From Streptomyces sp. (GTDB taxonomy: Bacteria; Actinomycetota; Actinomycetes; Streptomycetales; Streptomycetaceae), in the NCBI GenBank assembly GCA_013362785.1, contig JABFVM010000257.1, forward strand, positions 1 through 45,512: DNA of 45,512 bases. Reading direction: 5' to 3'. Below are positions 24,684-32,590 of the stretch, one piece after another (position 1 is the first letter of the stretch; each line of letters begins with the position of its first letter). The translations under genes were made by a program, and so were the position numbers. Under the pieces are notes generated by a model that saw only the letters and a program-made list of their open reading frames with translations, made no database searches and was not told the origin of the DNA.

Positions 24684-25145
24684 TCAGGGGGTGCGGTCCG
24701 CGACGGTGTGCGCTCTTCGGGCGAGCTGCCACAGCTCCTCGCGCAGTCGCGCGACCGCCGTCGCGTCGAGCCCCGTCGTGTTCAGCAGGGCGCCGGGGAT
24801 GCACTTCGCGCGCTCCCGCAGTTCCTCCCCGCGCCCGGTCACGGCCACGAGCACGGACCGCTCGTCCCGCGCCGAGCGCTCCCGGCGGACCAGACCCGCC
24901 GCCTCCAGCCGCTTCAGCAACGGCGATACCGTGCCGTAGTCGAGCCGCAGCGCGGCGGCCAGCTCCTTGACCGGCGTCTCGCCGCGCTCCCACAGGACCA
25001 GCAGGACCAGGTACTGCGGGTAGGTCAGGCCGAGTTCGTCGAGGAGCGGGCGGTAGGCGGCCGTCACGGCACGCTGGGCGGCGTACAGCGCGAAACAGAG
25101 CTGGTCGTCCAGGAGCAGCGAGCCCGCGTCCTCTTGATGCGTCAC
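24684..25145 (-). CDS. ohrR: MarR-type peroxide regulator (OhrR)
   Basis: 153 residues from the GTG at 25145. Near the N-terminus is DDQLCFALYAAQRAV with Cys17, the peroxide-sensing cysteine conserved in OhrR. The winged helix-turn-helix follows, PVKELAAALRLDYGTVSPLLKRLEAAGLVRRERSARDERSV. It represses ohr until oxidised by organic hydroperoxide. Its GTG overlaps the stop of the ECF ATPase gene (GTGA), so it is translationally coupled to metal import, an unusual arrangement. An additional Cys sits in RAKCIPGAL. The operator lies downstream, before ohr. Confidence 0.92.
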   Translation of the reverse strand: MTHQEDAGSLLLDDQLCFALYAAQRAVTAAYRPLLDELGLTYPQYLVLLVLWERGETPVKELAAALRLDYGTVSPLLKRLEAAGLVRRERSARDERSVLVAVTGRGEELRERAKCIPGALLNTTGLDATAVARLREELWQLARRAHTVADRTP

Positions 25146-25900
25146 GCGCCCATTGTCACGGACCGCGGATCGAAGCCGAACGGCAGCTCCAGCCGATGCG
25201 CGCTCATCAGCGCGTCGTCCGCGAGCAGCTCGCCGGTCCTGCCGTCCGCCGCGATCACGCCCTCGCTGAGGACGAGCGAACGCGGGCACAGCTCAAGGGC
25301 GTACGGCAGGTCGTGCGTGACCATGAACACGGTGACGTCCAACGAGCGCAGGATGTCGGCCAGTTCACGGCGGGAGGCCGGGTCCAGGTTGGAGGACGGC
25401 TCGTCCAGGACGAGGATCTCCGGCTCCATCGCGAGCACCGTCGCGACGGCCACCCGGCGCCGCTGGCCGAAGGAGAGGTGGTGCGGCGGACGGTCCTTGA
25501 ACTCCGCCATGCCGACCCGCTCCAGCGCCCGGTCGACCCGCTCCTCCAGCTCCGGTCCCCGCAGCCCGGCCGCCGCCGGCCCGAACGCCACGTCCTCGCG
25601 GACCGTCGGCATGAACAGCTGGTCGTCCGGGTCCTGGAACACGATCCCGACCCGGCGCCGGATCTCCGCCATGTGCTGTCTGCCGACGGGCAGCCCGGCG
25701 ACCTTCACGGTGCCCGTGCCGCCGGTCAGGATGCCGTTGAGGTGCAGCACGAGGGTCGTCTTGCCGGCGCCGTTCGGCCCGAGCAGCGCGACCCGCTCGC
25801 CGCGCGCGATGGAGAAGTCCACGCCGAACAGGGCCTGGTGGCCGTCGGGGTAGGCGAAGGCCAGTCCGGCCACTTCCAGGGAGGGGTTCGGTTCCGTCAC
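25142..25900 (-). CDS. cbiO: ECF transporter ATPase (CbiO/NikO type)
   Basis: 252 residues from the GTG at 25900, which overlaps the stop of the Q component by 4 bp; an ATG at 25909 is an alternative. All ABC motifs are intact: Walker A GPNGAGKTT, Q-loop FQDPDDQLF (the DDQ typical of ECF ATPases), signature LSFGQRRR, Walker B ILVLDEPSSNLDP, and H-loop VTHDL. It powers uptake by the M and Q components of the same operon. A Nur-like box before the first gene argues for nickel, though CbiO/NikO sequences alone do not tell nickel from cobalt. Its stop overlaps the ohrR start. Confidence 0.95.
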   Translation of the reverse strand: MTEPNPSLEVAGLAFAYPDGHQALFGVDFSIARGERVALLGPNGAGKTTLVLHLNGILTGGTGTVKVAGLPVGRQHMAEIRRRVGIVFQDPDDQLFMPTVREDVAFGPAAAGLRGPELEERVDRALERVGMAEFKDRPPHHLSFGQRRRVAVATVLAMEPEILVLDEPSSNLDPASRRELADILRSLDVTVFMVTHDLPYALELCPRSLVLSEGVIAADGRTGELLADDALMSAHRLELPFGFDPRSVTMGA

Positions 25901-26658
25901 AGCGACCATCCCAGCAGACAGACGACGAGGGCGGCGAAGGGGAGCGCGAGGGCGTACGACCACTGCGCCCGGGACGCGGTCACCTCGTCGATCACCGGCA
26001 TCGAACCGGCGTAGCCGCGGCTGACCATGGCCAGATGCACTCGCTCGCCGCGCTCGTAGGACCGGATGAACAGCGCGCCCGCCGACTTCCCGAGCACACC
26101 CCAGTGCCGGATGCCCTTCGCCTCGAAGCCGCGCGACTCGCGGGCGATGCGCATGCGCCGCATCTCGTCGGTGATGACATCGCCGTACCGGATCATGAAG
26201 GAGGCGATCTGCACGAGCAGCGGCGGCAGCTTCAACCGCTGGAGGCCGAGGAGCAGTTCGCGCAGTTCGGTCGTGGCGGCCAGCAGGACGGAGGCGGCGA
26301 CGCCGAGGGTGCCCTTGGCCAGGACGTTCCAGGCGCCCCACAGCCCGCCGACGCTCAGCGACATGCCCAGCACCTCGACCCGCTCGCCCTCCGCCACGAA
26401 CGGCATCAGCACCGCGAACGCGACGAACGGCACCTCGATCAGCAGCCGCTTCAGCAGGAACCCGGCGGGCACCCGGGCGGCGTACGCGACGAACCCGAGC
26501 AGTACGGCGTACAGGCCGAACGCCCACGTCGCCTCCCGCGGCGTCGACACCACGACCACCACGAACGCGAAGACCGCCGCGAGCTTGGTGTGCGGAGGCA
26601 GGCCGTGCACGGGCGAGTGCCCGTGCCGGTACAGCCTGTGCGCGTGCCCGGCCCCCAT
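25897..26658 (-). CDS. cbiQ: ECF transporter T component (CbiQ/NikQ type)
   Basis: 253 residues with about five to six membrane helices. The short coupling motif ARESRGFEAKG (A-R-G-like) is the ATPase contact of T components, with a second basic MVSRGYAGSMP near the C-terminus. The N-terminus is rich in His (MGAGHAHRLYRHGHSPVHG), which could bind divalent metal before transport. It starts one base after the CbiM stop and overlaps CbiO by 4 bp. It couples ATP hydrolysis to the M component in the plasma membrane. Confidence 0.93.
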   Translation of the reverse strand: MGAGHAHRLYRHGHSPVHGLPPHTKLAAVFAFVVVVVSTPREATWAFGLYAVLLGFVAYAARVPAGFLLKRLLIEVPFVAFAVLMPFVAEGERVEVLGMSLSVGGLWGAWNVLAKGTLGVAASVLLAATTELRELLLGLQRLKLPPLLVQIASFMIRYGDVITDEMRRMRIARESRGFEAKGIRHWGVLGKSAGALFIRSYERGERVHLAMVSRGYAGSMPVIDEVTASRAQWSYALALPFAALVVCLLGWSL

Positions 26659-26659
26659 G

Positions 26660-27718
26660 TCAGACGCTCGTGCCGGCGGTGGTGCTCGTGGGGGAGACGC
26701 TGTCCGTACGGCGCCTGCGCACCGCCCAGAACACCGCGCTGCCCGCGACCACGGTGACGCCGACGCCGATCACGCCCGCGAGGCCGCCGGAGATCCGGGC
26801 GTCCGCGATGTCCTTGACGCCGTAGTCGGCGAGCGGGGAGTCGGCGTTCGCGTGGTCCTCGGCCTTCTTGTCGATGCCCTGGTCGGCGGCGACCTTCTCC
26901 AGGCCGTCGGGGTTGGCGGAGGCGTAGAAGCTGACGAACCCGGCGAGGACGAGGGAGGTGACGAGGCCGACGGCCCACACCTTGCGCGGGGAGCGGGCGG
27001 CGACCGGGAAGGCCGGCTCGGCGGCGGGCGCGTCCACCAGCTCGCCGTTGACCCGCAGTCGCAGGCGCTGACGCAGATCGCGGGCGCCGTACACCAGGTC
27101 CGGGCGTACGGCGATGATGGCGCCGACGGTCAGCGCGGTGATCGCGGCCTCGCCGACGCCGATCAGCAGGTGCACGCCGACCATGGCGGTGGCGACCTTG
27201 CCGATGGAGACGTCGGTGGTGCCGCCGACCGCGTACATCAGCGTGAAGGCCAGCGCGGCCGCCGGCACGGACAGCAGGGCGGCGACGAAGGAGGCGACGG
27301 TCGCCGACCTGCGGCTGCGGGGCAGCACCTTCACCAGGCCGCGGAAGACGGCGTAGGCGACGACGGTGGTGACGACCGCCATGTTGGTGATGTTCACGCC
27401 GAGCGCGGTCAGGCCGCCGTCCGCGAAGAGGATGCCCTGCATGAGCAGGACGACGGAGACGCACAGCACCCCCGTGTACGGGCCGACGAGGATCGCCGCG
27501 AGTGCGCCGCCCAGCAGATGGCCGCTGGTGCCGGCCGCCACGGGGAAGTTCAGCATCTGCACCGCGAAGATGAACGCGGCCACCAGACCGGCCAGCGGCG
27601 CGGTCCGCTCGTCGAGCTCACGGCGCGCGCCGCGCAGGCTCACGGCGACGGCGGCAGCGGCGACCGCCCCGGTCGCGACCGAGGTGGGGGCGTCAATGAA
27701 TCCGTCAGGTACGTGCAC
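26660..27718 (-). CDS. cbiM: ECF metal-binding component, CbiM/NikM fused to an N-like domain
   Basis: 352 residues, GTG start at 27718. It opens with MHVPDGFID, the metal-coordinating N-terminus of CbiM/NikM, in which Met1 amine and His2 are ligands. Seven helices follow, including NFPVAAGTSGHLLGGALAAI and NMAVVTT. After a linker near residue 225, the C-terminal ~110 residues carry two helices flanking ANPDGLEKVAADQGI, the CbiN/NikN pattern (PDGLE), so M and N are fused. It has no Shine-Dalgarno site and TATCAT six bases upstream, so it is leaderless: Met1 must be exact for metal binding. A Nur-like box overlaps the -35. Confidence 0.93.
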   Translation of the reverse strand: MHVPDGFIDAPTSVATGAVAAAAVAVSLRGARRELDERTAPLAGLVAAFIFAVQMLNFPVAAGTSGHLLGGALAAILVGPYTGVLCVSVVLLMQGILFADGGLTALGVNITNMAVVTTVVAYAVFRGLVKVLPRSRRSATVASFVAALLSVPAAALAFTLMYAVGGTTDVSIGKVATAMVGVHLLIGVGEAAITALTVGAIIAVRPDLVYGARDLRQRLRLRVNGELVDAPAAEPAFPVAARSPRKVWAVGLVTSLVLAGFVSFYASANPDGLEKVAADQGIDKKAEDHANADSPLADYGVKDIADARISGGLAGVIGVGVTVVAGSAVFWAVRRRRTDSVSPTSTTAGTSV

Positions 27719-27724
27719 CGTTCG

Positions 27725-27755
27725 ATGATAGTGGCTTAATGCGAACTACTTGCAA
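27725..27755 (-). promoter_or_regulatory. Leaderless promoter of the ECF metal transporter operon with Nur-like box
   Basis: On the minus strand the -10 TATCAT (27730-27725) lies six bases before the GTG of cbiM; a -35-like TTGCAA is 19 bases further up. TTGCAA-N5-TCGCAT (27739-27755) matches the Streptomyces Nur consensus tTGCaa-N5-ttGCAA known from nickel-responsive genes. A bound repressor would cover the promoter. Nickel regulation is inferred. Confidence 0.6.
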
Positions 27756-27771
27756 GAGCGAGGAGCTTGTG

Positions 27772-27787
27772 TATCGCACATGCGATA
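27772..27787. promoter_or_regulatory. Palindromic operator candidate upstream of ssgE
   Basis: TATCGCACATGCGATA has perfect 7-bp arms around a 2-bp centre. It overlaps TATAAG (27786-27791), a possible -10 for the plus-strand gene ssgE. A related TATGCGA half-site follows at 27820-27826. The binding protein is not known to me. Confidence 0.5.
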
Positions 27788-27887
27788 TAAGCCCGCCCAA
27801 GGGGGCGCAATCAGGAAGATATGCGACATTGGAGGGGGAGCAAAGGCACAGCTTCCGCACAGGTCACTCAGGGTAAGGGGCCGTCCG

Positions 27888-28250
27888 ATGTCTGTAGTCG
27901 AGCAGTACGCGAAGGCCCACATCGTCACGGACGCGGACATCCTGAACGAGGAGCAGGACGCCGTACCGGTGGTCCTGCGGTACGACCCCGACACCGATCC
28001 GCGCTCGGTGCGGGTGCGGCTGCCCGGGCGTGAGGCCCATGAGTGGACGTTCTCGCGCTCCCTGCTGGAGCAGGGGCTGCGGGCTCCGGCAGAGAGCGGC
28101 GAGGTACGGGTGTGGCCCTGCGGGAGGGTGCAGGCGGTCGTGGAGTTCCACTCCGCGCAGGGCGTGTCGGTGGTGCAGTTCGAGTCGAAGGCGCTGATGA
28201 GATTTCTGCGCCGCACCTACCTGGCGGCGGCCCAGCCCGTGGCCCGCTAG
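27888..28250 (+). CDS. ssgE: SsgA-like sporulation protein (SsgE)
   Basis: 120 residues from the ATG at 27888, with AAGGGG eight bases upstream. The SsgA-like (SALP) family is recognised by VPVVLRYDPDTDPRSVRVRL, EWTFSRSLLEQGLRAPAESGEVRVWPC and the final VQFESKALMRFLRRTYLA. SALPs control cell division and wall remodelling in sporulation and are found only in sporulating actinomycetes. I call it SsgE because it sits beside two penicillin-binding protein genes and pmt, the setting I recall for ssgE; SsgE has been linked to spore release. Its leader (27756-27887) holds a perfect 16-bp palindrome, a candidate regulatory site. Confidence 0.85.
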   Translation: MSVVEQYAKAHIVTDADILNEEQDAVPVVLRYDPDTDPRSVRVRLPGREAHEWTFSRSLLEQGLRAPAESGEVRVWPCGRVQAVVEFHSAQGVSVVQFESKALMRFLRRTYLAAAQPVAR

Positions 28251-28260
28251 CCGGTTCCGG

Positions 28261-28578
28261 CTAGTCGAACTTCTCCTGGGTGGCCCAGGTGGAGTGGTCG
28301 CCGGGATTGAACACGTTGAAGGTGTCGCCGGACAGCTGGTGGTCCGCGCCCCGACGGCCCTGGTAGCGGCCCTTCTTGCCGTCCGACCAGGCGATGACGA
28401 AGAAGATGTCCTCGCCGGTCACCGCCGCCCCGTTGTCCAGCGTCCCGACCGGGCCGGCGCTGGTCGTGGCGGACCCGAAGAGCTGTCCGTCACTGTTCTG
28501 GGTCAGGTTGAGCTTCACGTCGACCCCGTTGCTCTGGAAGAGCGTCCAGGTCCGGCCCGCGTGGAAGTTGGCCGCCAT
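28261..28578 (-). CDS. Small beta-strand-rich protein of unknown function
   Basis: 105 residues, ATG with AAGGGGGGA upstream. Alternating short hydrophobic strands and glycine turns (TWTLFQSNGVDVKLNL, QLFGSATT, IFFVIAWSDGKKGRYQG, HSTWATQEKF) suggest a small beta-barrel, loosely like avidin or a lectin, with tryptophans facing in at regular spacing. There is no cysteine, no membrane helix and no signal peptide, so it should be cytoplasmic unless exported by another route. It converges with ssgE. I cannot name a family with confidence. Confidence 0.75.
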   Translation of the reverse strand: MAANFHAGRTWTLFQSNGVDVKLNLTQNSDGQLFGSATTSAGPVGTLDNGAAVTGEDIFFVIAWSDGKKGRYQGRRGADHQLSGDTFNVFNPGDHSTWATQEKFD

Positions 28579-28710
28579 GATGTCCCCCTTGGTGAGTTAT
28601 GCCTGAGGCGACCTCTTTGTCGCCCCCGCTCGCCCCACCATCGGCGGACCGCCGAACCCGGTCAATGAGCGGTCGATCAAACCACCTCTTGGGCTGATCC
28701 GGTGGTGAGA

Positions 28711-28738
28711 GCGCCCCGCAGTCGCCTGCTCGGGGCGC
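28711..28738 (-). terminator. GC-rich hairpin downstream of the first penicillin-binding protein gene
   Basis: GCGCCCCG (28711-28718) pairs perfectly with CGGGGCGC (28731-28738) around 12 bases, in the 200-bp gap after the gene's stop. The following minus-strand bases are only moderately T-rich, so it is a plausible but weak intrinsic terminator. The rest of the gap shows nothing else I can support. Confidence 0.5.
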
Positions 28739-28779
28739 CCGGCACACCGGCTCACCACCTCGCGGTGTCCGGCGCCGTC

Positions 28780-30462
28780 TCACGCCCCCATCTTCAGCAG
28801 CGCCGCCACGATCGGGCCCGCCGTGTCGCCGCCGTGGCCGCCCTGCTGGACCACGCCCGCTGCGGCCAGGTCGCCCCGGTACGCGGTGAACCAGCCGTTC
28901 GGCTTCTTCTGGCCGTCGACCTCCGCCGAGCCGGTCTTCGCGCCGACGTCACCGGTGACCCCGGACATCGCCTCGGCCGCCGTGCCGTAGGCCGCCGTGT
29001 AGGCCATCAGCTCACGCAGCTGCGACAGCGCGGACGCCGACATGGTGCGGGAGGCGGTCGCGAGGGTGCGGTTGTCGACCGTCGGGGACACCAGATAGGG
29101 CTGCTTGAAGGTGCCCGTCCTGATCGTCGCCGACACCGACGCCATGTTCAGCGGGTTCATCCGCACCCCGCCCTGGCCGATGAGCGAGGCCGCCATCTGG
29201 GCCTGGGACTGGACCGGGACGGCGCCGTCGAAGGTGGGGACGCCGACGGACCAGTTGTTCAGGGAGAGGCCGAAGACCTGCTGGGCCTCCTTGGTCAGGC
29301 TGTCGTTGTCCAGCTTGCCGGCCTGGCTGATGAAGGCCGTGTTGCAGGAGCGGGCGAAGCTCGCCTTGAAGGTGCCGTTCTTGATCTCGAACTTGTCGTC
29401 GTTCTGGAACTTCCAGTGGCCGTACGTGAAGTACTTCGGGCAGGGGTGCGGCTTGTCCGCCGACGCGAGGCCCTCCTCGATCAGCAGCGAGGAGCTGATG
29501 ACCTTCATCGTGGAGCCCGGGGCGAGGGAGCCCTGGAAGGCCGTGTTGAAGCCGTGCGAGGAGTTGGCGACGGCCAGGATCTCGCCGGTCGACGGACGCA
29601 TCACCACCACCGACGCCTTCGGCTTCGCGGCCACCTGCTTCTCCGCGGCGGCCTGCAGCGCCGGGCTCAGCGTCGTCCGCACCGTGCCCGGCGTGCCCTT
29701 GCTCAGCTCCAGCAGCGTCTTGTCGGACAGCTCGGCCTTCTTGGACTCCCCGCCCCGGATGACCTGGAGCTCGATGCCCGCCTTGCCGCCGGCCTTCTCG
29801 CCGTACTTCTCGCGCAGTCCGTCGAGGACGGAGCCGAGCGAGGCGTACTCCTTCTCCGTCAGTTCGCCGCCGTCCCGGTCCAGCGCCTTGACCGGCGGGG
29901 TGCCGGACTCGCCGGTGACCAGGGTGTCGCCGTCCTTCAGGTCGGGGTGGACGATCGCGGAGTGCCACTCGACCATCGGCTCGCCGTCCTCGGCGCGCCG
30001 GACGACGGTCAGCGCACTGTCGTACGCGAGCGGCTTGCTGGTGCCGTTGTACGACACCGTCCCCTTCACGGAGAAGGGGACCTTGTCGCCGGTGCGGGTG
30101 CCCTGGGTGAGGGTGACGTCCCTGATGTGGGCGTCCTTGGTGTAGCCGGTCAGCAGGGTTTGGGCCGCCGCGGTGTCGTCGGTGGCGGAGGCCGCCTCGG
30201 TCACCTTGCCCTGCTGCCAGGCGGTGAGGAACGCCTCGGCCGCGGAGGTGACCTCCTTGGCCGACAGCGGGCCGGTCTTGACCGGCTTCGCCTTGTCGTC
30301 GCTGCTCGCCGACGTCGACTGCGTACGGCTGTCGGCGACGGCACCGCCGCCGAACAGCGCGTAGGCGCCGAACCCGGCGCCGCCGACGACCACGGCGATC
30401 ATCCCGCCCAGTACGGCGGGGTTGGTCTTCCGTCGCTCGGCGACGCGTCTTCTGTTGCCCAC
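28780..30462 (-). CDS. Penicillin-binding transpeptidase with NTF2-like domain (copy 1)
   Basis: 560 residues. A basic N-terminus and one membrane anchor (VLGGMIAVVVGGAGFGAYALFGG) are followed by a MecA_N/NTF2-like domain (AEAFLTAWQQGK...) at about 70-190. The transpeptidase domain has PGSTMK (Ser317), RSCN (Ser372) and AKTG (Lys509), the three penicillin-binding motifs intact. It cross-links peptidoglycan outside the membrane. GTG start with GAGGGA upstream. It is a tandem paralogue of the next gene: same architecture, and close identity at each motif. Beside ssgE, a role in growth or sporulation wall synthesis is likely. Confidence 0.93.
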   Translation of the reverse strand: MGNRRRVAERRKTNPAVLGGMIAVVVGGAGFGAYALFGGGAVADSRTQSTSASSDDKAKPVKTGPLSAKEVTSAAEAFLTAWQQGKVTEAASATDDTAAAQTLLTGYTKDAHIRDVTLTQGTRTGDKVPFSVKGTVSYNGTSKPLAYDSALTVVRRAEDGEPMVEWHSAIVHPDLKDGDTLVTGESGTPPVKALDRDGGELTEKEYASLGSVLDGLREKYGEKAGGKAGIELQVIRGGESKKAELSDKTLLELSKGTPGTVRTTLSPALQAAAEKQVAAKPKASVVVMRPSTGEILAVANSSHGFNTAFQGSLAPGSTMKVISSSLLIEEGLASADKPHPCPKYFTYGHWKFQNDDKFEIKNGTFKASFARSCNTAFISQAGKLDNDSLTKEAQQVFGLSLNNWSVGVPTFDGAVPVQSQAQMAASLIGQGGVRMNPLNMASVSATIRTGTFKQPYLVSPTVDNRTLATASRTMSASALSQLRELMAYTAAYGTAAEAMSGVTGDVGAKTGSAEVDGQKKPNGWFTAYRGDLAAAGVVQQGGHGGDTAGPIVAALLKMGA

Positions 30463-30565
30463 TGCTTTCGTTCCCTCGCGTATTCAGGGGCCCCCGCCGC
30501 CCCGCCGACCTCACGCATACCAACGACGGCGACCACCCTAGAGTCCCGTGCCGCGAGGGGTAAGT

Positions 30566-32206
30566 TCAGGCGGACGCTCGTAGCACGGCTGCGACAATCG
30601 GCCCGGCCGCGTCGCCGCCGTGGCCGCCCTGCTGGGTCATCGCCGCGGCGGCCACATCATCACGGAAACCCGTGAACCAGCTGTCAGAGGTGGCCTTGCC
30701 GTCGACCTCGGCGGAACCGGTCTTGGCACCGATGTCGCCGCCGAGCCCCGACATGACGTTCACCGCGGTTCCCTTGGGCGCGGTCGCGGTCAGCCGCATC
30801 ATCTGCTTCAGCTGGGCGGCGGTGCTCGCCCGCAGCCCCTCGGCGGTGGCCAGCGGACGGCCGTCCAGCTGGGGCGAGATGAGATACGGCTGCCGGAACT
30901 CGCCGGTCATCGCGGTGGCCGTGACCGACGCCATGGTCAGCGGGTTCATCTGGACCTGGCCCTGGCCGATGGCGTTGGCCGCGCGGTCGGGGCCGGTGGA
31001 GGCGGGGACGTTGCCGTCGAAGGAGCTGATGCCGGTCTTCCAGTTGTCGCCGCGCAGCCCGAACCGCAGCTCGGCCTCGTCCTTCAGGGAGGCGTCCGTG
31101 AGCGGCTTCTCGTCGACGAGCTTGATGAAGGCGCTGTTGCAGGAGCGCATGAAGCCGGCGGCGAGCGTGGCGTTCGCGGTCTCGTCGGGCTGCAGGCCCG
31201 TGAGGTTCTTGAACGTCTGGCCCTGCCACATGGCGGTGTTCGGACAGGGCGCCGGGCCGTTCATCGTGGTCACGCCGTTGTCGATGAGCATCGCCGCAGT
31301 GATGATCTTCATCGTGGAGCCGGGGGCCACCTTGCCCTCGAAGGCCGCGTTGAAGGCGTCATTGCGGTGGTTCGCCACGGCCAGCACCTCGCCGGTGCTC
31401 GGCTGGAGGGCCACCACCGAGGAGTCGGTGTACTTCCTGACCGCCTTCTCGGCCGCCGCCTGCACGCTCGCGCTGAGCGTCGTCTCCAGTTTGCCGGGCC
31501 TGCCCTTGGTCAGGGTGAGCAGCGAGGTGTCCGGCGAGTCGTCGGCGTGCCGGATGGCCAGCTCGATGCCGGGCCTGCCGCCCGCCTTGTCGCCGTATCT
31601 GCCGCGCAGGGTGTCCAGGATCGGGCCGAGGGAGGGGTACTTCTCCTTCGTCAGGACGGTGCCGTCGCGGTCGACGGCCTCGATGGGCGGGTTCGCCGCC
31701 TGGCTGGTGACGAGCGTGTCGTCCTTCTTCAGCTGCGGGTGGATCACGGTCGGCTGCCAGTCGACGAGGGCCCGCCCGCTGGTGATCCCGCGCACCACCT
31801 TGAGCTCGCTCTTGTAGGCCAGGGCCTTGGACTTCCCGTCGTACGACACCTTCGCGCTCACGCTGAAGGGAACCGTGGCCCCCTTCCCGTCCCCCGGCGT
31901 GATCCGCACGCCGGTGATGTGCGCTTCCTCGCCGAAGGACTTCAGCACCGCCTGGGCGGCCGCGTCATTGTTGGTGTACGACGCCGCCCGCGCCGCGTCC
32001 CCCTTCTCCCAGGCCGTGAAGAACTTGGCCGTGGTCTCCTCGATCTCGTCGCCGCTCAGCGGCCCGGACCGCACCGACGCCCCTCCGGCCCCCGTCGCCC
32101 CACCGCCGCTCAACGCCGACATGATGTTGTACGCGCCGTACCCGGCACCGCCCACCATCACCGCGAACACGCCACCTATGACGGCGGCCTTGACCCCCTT
32201 GGCCAT
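30566..32206 (-). CDS. Penicillin-binding transpeptidase with NTF2-like domain (copy 2)
   Basis: 546 residues, same layout as the adjacent paralogue: an N-terminal anchor helix (VKAAVIGGVFAVMVGGAGYGAYNIM), an NTF2-like domain (TAKFFTAWEKGDAARAASYT), then PGSTMK (Ser297), RSCN and AKTG (Lys495). All catalytic motifs are present, so it is active in principle. The ATG follows a GGGGAGGGGACC ribosome site. It lies upstream of copy 1 with 103 bp between, probably the same transcript. The duplication is old: motifs are conserved while linkers and the tail have diverged. Confidence 0.93.
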   Translation of the reverse strand: MAKGVKAAVIGGVFAVMVGGAGYGAYNIMSALSGGGATGAGGASVRSGPLSGDEIEETTAKFFTAWEKGDAARAASYTNNDAAAQAVLKSFGEEAHITGVRITPGDGKGATVPFSVSAKVSYDGKSKALAYKSELKVVRGITSGRALVDWQPTVIHPQLKKDDTLVTSQAANPPIEAVDRDGTVLTKEKYPSLGPILDTLRGRYGDKAGGRPGIELAIRHADDSPDTSLLTLTKGRPGKLETTLSASVQAAAEKAVRKYTDSSVVALQPSTGEVLAVANHRNDAFNAAFEGKVAPGSTMKIITAAMLIDNGVTTMNGPAPCPNTAMWQGQTFKNLTGLQPDETANATLAAGFMRSCNSAFIKLVDEKPLTDASLKDEAELRFGLRGDNWKTGISSFDGNVPASTGPDRAANAIGQGQVQMNPLTMASVTATAMTGEFRQPYLISPQLDGRPLATAEGLRASTAAQLKQMMRLTATAPKGTAVNVMSGLGGDIGAKTGSAEVDGKATSDSWFTGFRDDVAAAAMTQQGGHGGDAAGPIVAAVLRASA

Positions 32207-32362
32207 GGTCCCCTCCCCGTTCGGTCAACGGCACTGTAAGTGGGGTTCGGGAGGCCCGTGGGAGGGTTTTCCTTTGTTGGCCATTTCCGTGGCGACGGCC
32301 GGACACGGCTGAGCGCCGCAGTCGGCCGGTCGGGCCGGCTGCGGCGCTCGGGGCGGCGATCC

Positions 32363-32575
32363 TCAGATGATGCGGAAGGGATTGACGCCGAGGAGTGCGG
32401 TGGTGGGTACGGCGGCCGCGAAGGGCACGATGCCTGGCGCGTAGGGACCCGGGTACGGGTACACCAGGTACGTGGCCTTCTGGGGCTGCGGGTCTTGGGT
32501 GTCGGCCGTCGCGATCGAGGAGGTCGAGACGAGAGCTGCCCCGGCGAGCGCGATGACAGCAATTGTCCGTTTCAT
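32363..32575 (-). CDS. Small secreted peptide
   Basis: 70 residues from the ATG at 32575 (another ATG at 32584). A clear Sec signal: MKRTIAVIALAGAALVSTSSIATA, basic start, hydrophobic core and an A-x-A cleavage site near residue 24. The mature ~46 residues are rich in Pro, Tyr and Ala (TYLVYPYPGPYAPGIVPFAAAVP), with no cysteine. No lipobox and no sortase motif. It is not a chaplin (no matching cysteines or motif). Three GTTCAC/GTTCAT-like direct repeats lie just upstream. It may coat the cell surface or be a signal; I know no homologue. Confidence 0.65.
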   Translation of the reverse strand: MKRTIAVIALAGAALVSTSSIATADTQDPQPQKATYLVYPYPGPYAPGIVPFAAAVPTTALLGVNPFRII

Positions 32576-32590
32576 TACGTTCATGACCTG

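Noticed and set aside
27719..27887. Possible vitamin B12 riboswitch ahead of the ECF transporter (AAGCCACT resembles part of a B12 box).
   Set aside because: The bases lie between the -35 and -10 of a leaderless promoter, the space is too short for the ~200-nt fold, and the other conserved B12 elements are missing.
28702..30675. A long plus-strand frame opposite the first penicillin-binding protein.
   Set aside because: Shadow of a gene whose opposite strand carries all three transpeptidase motifs.
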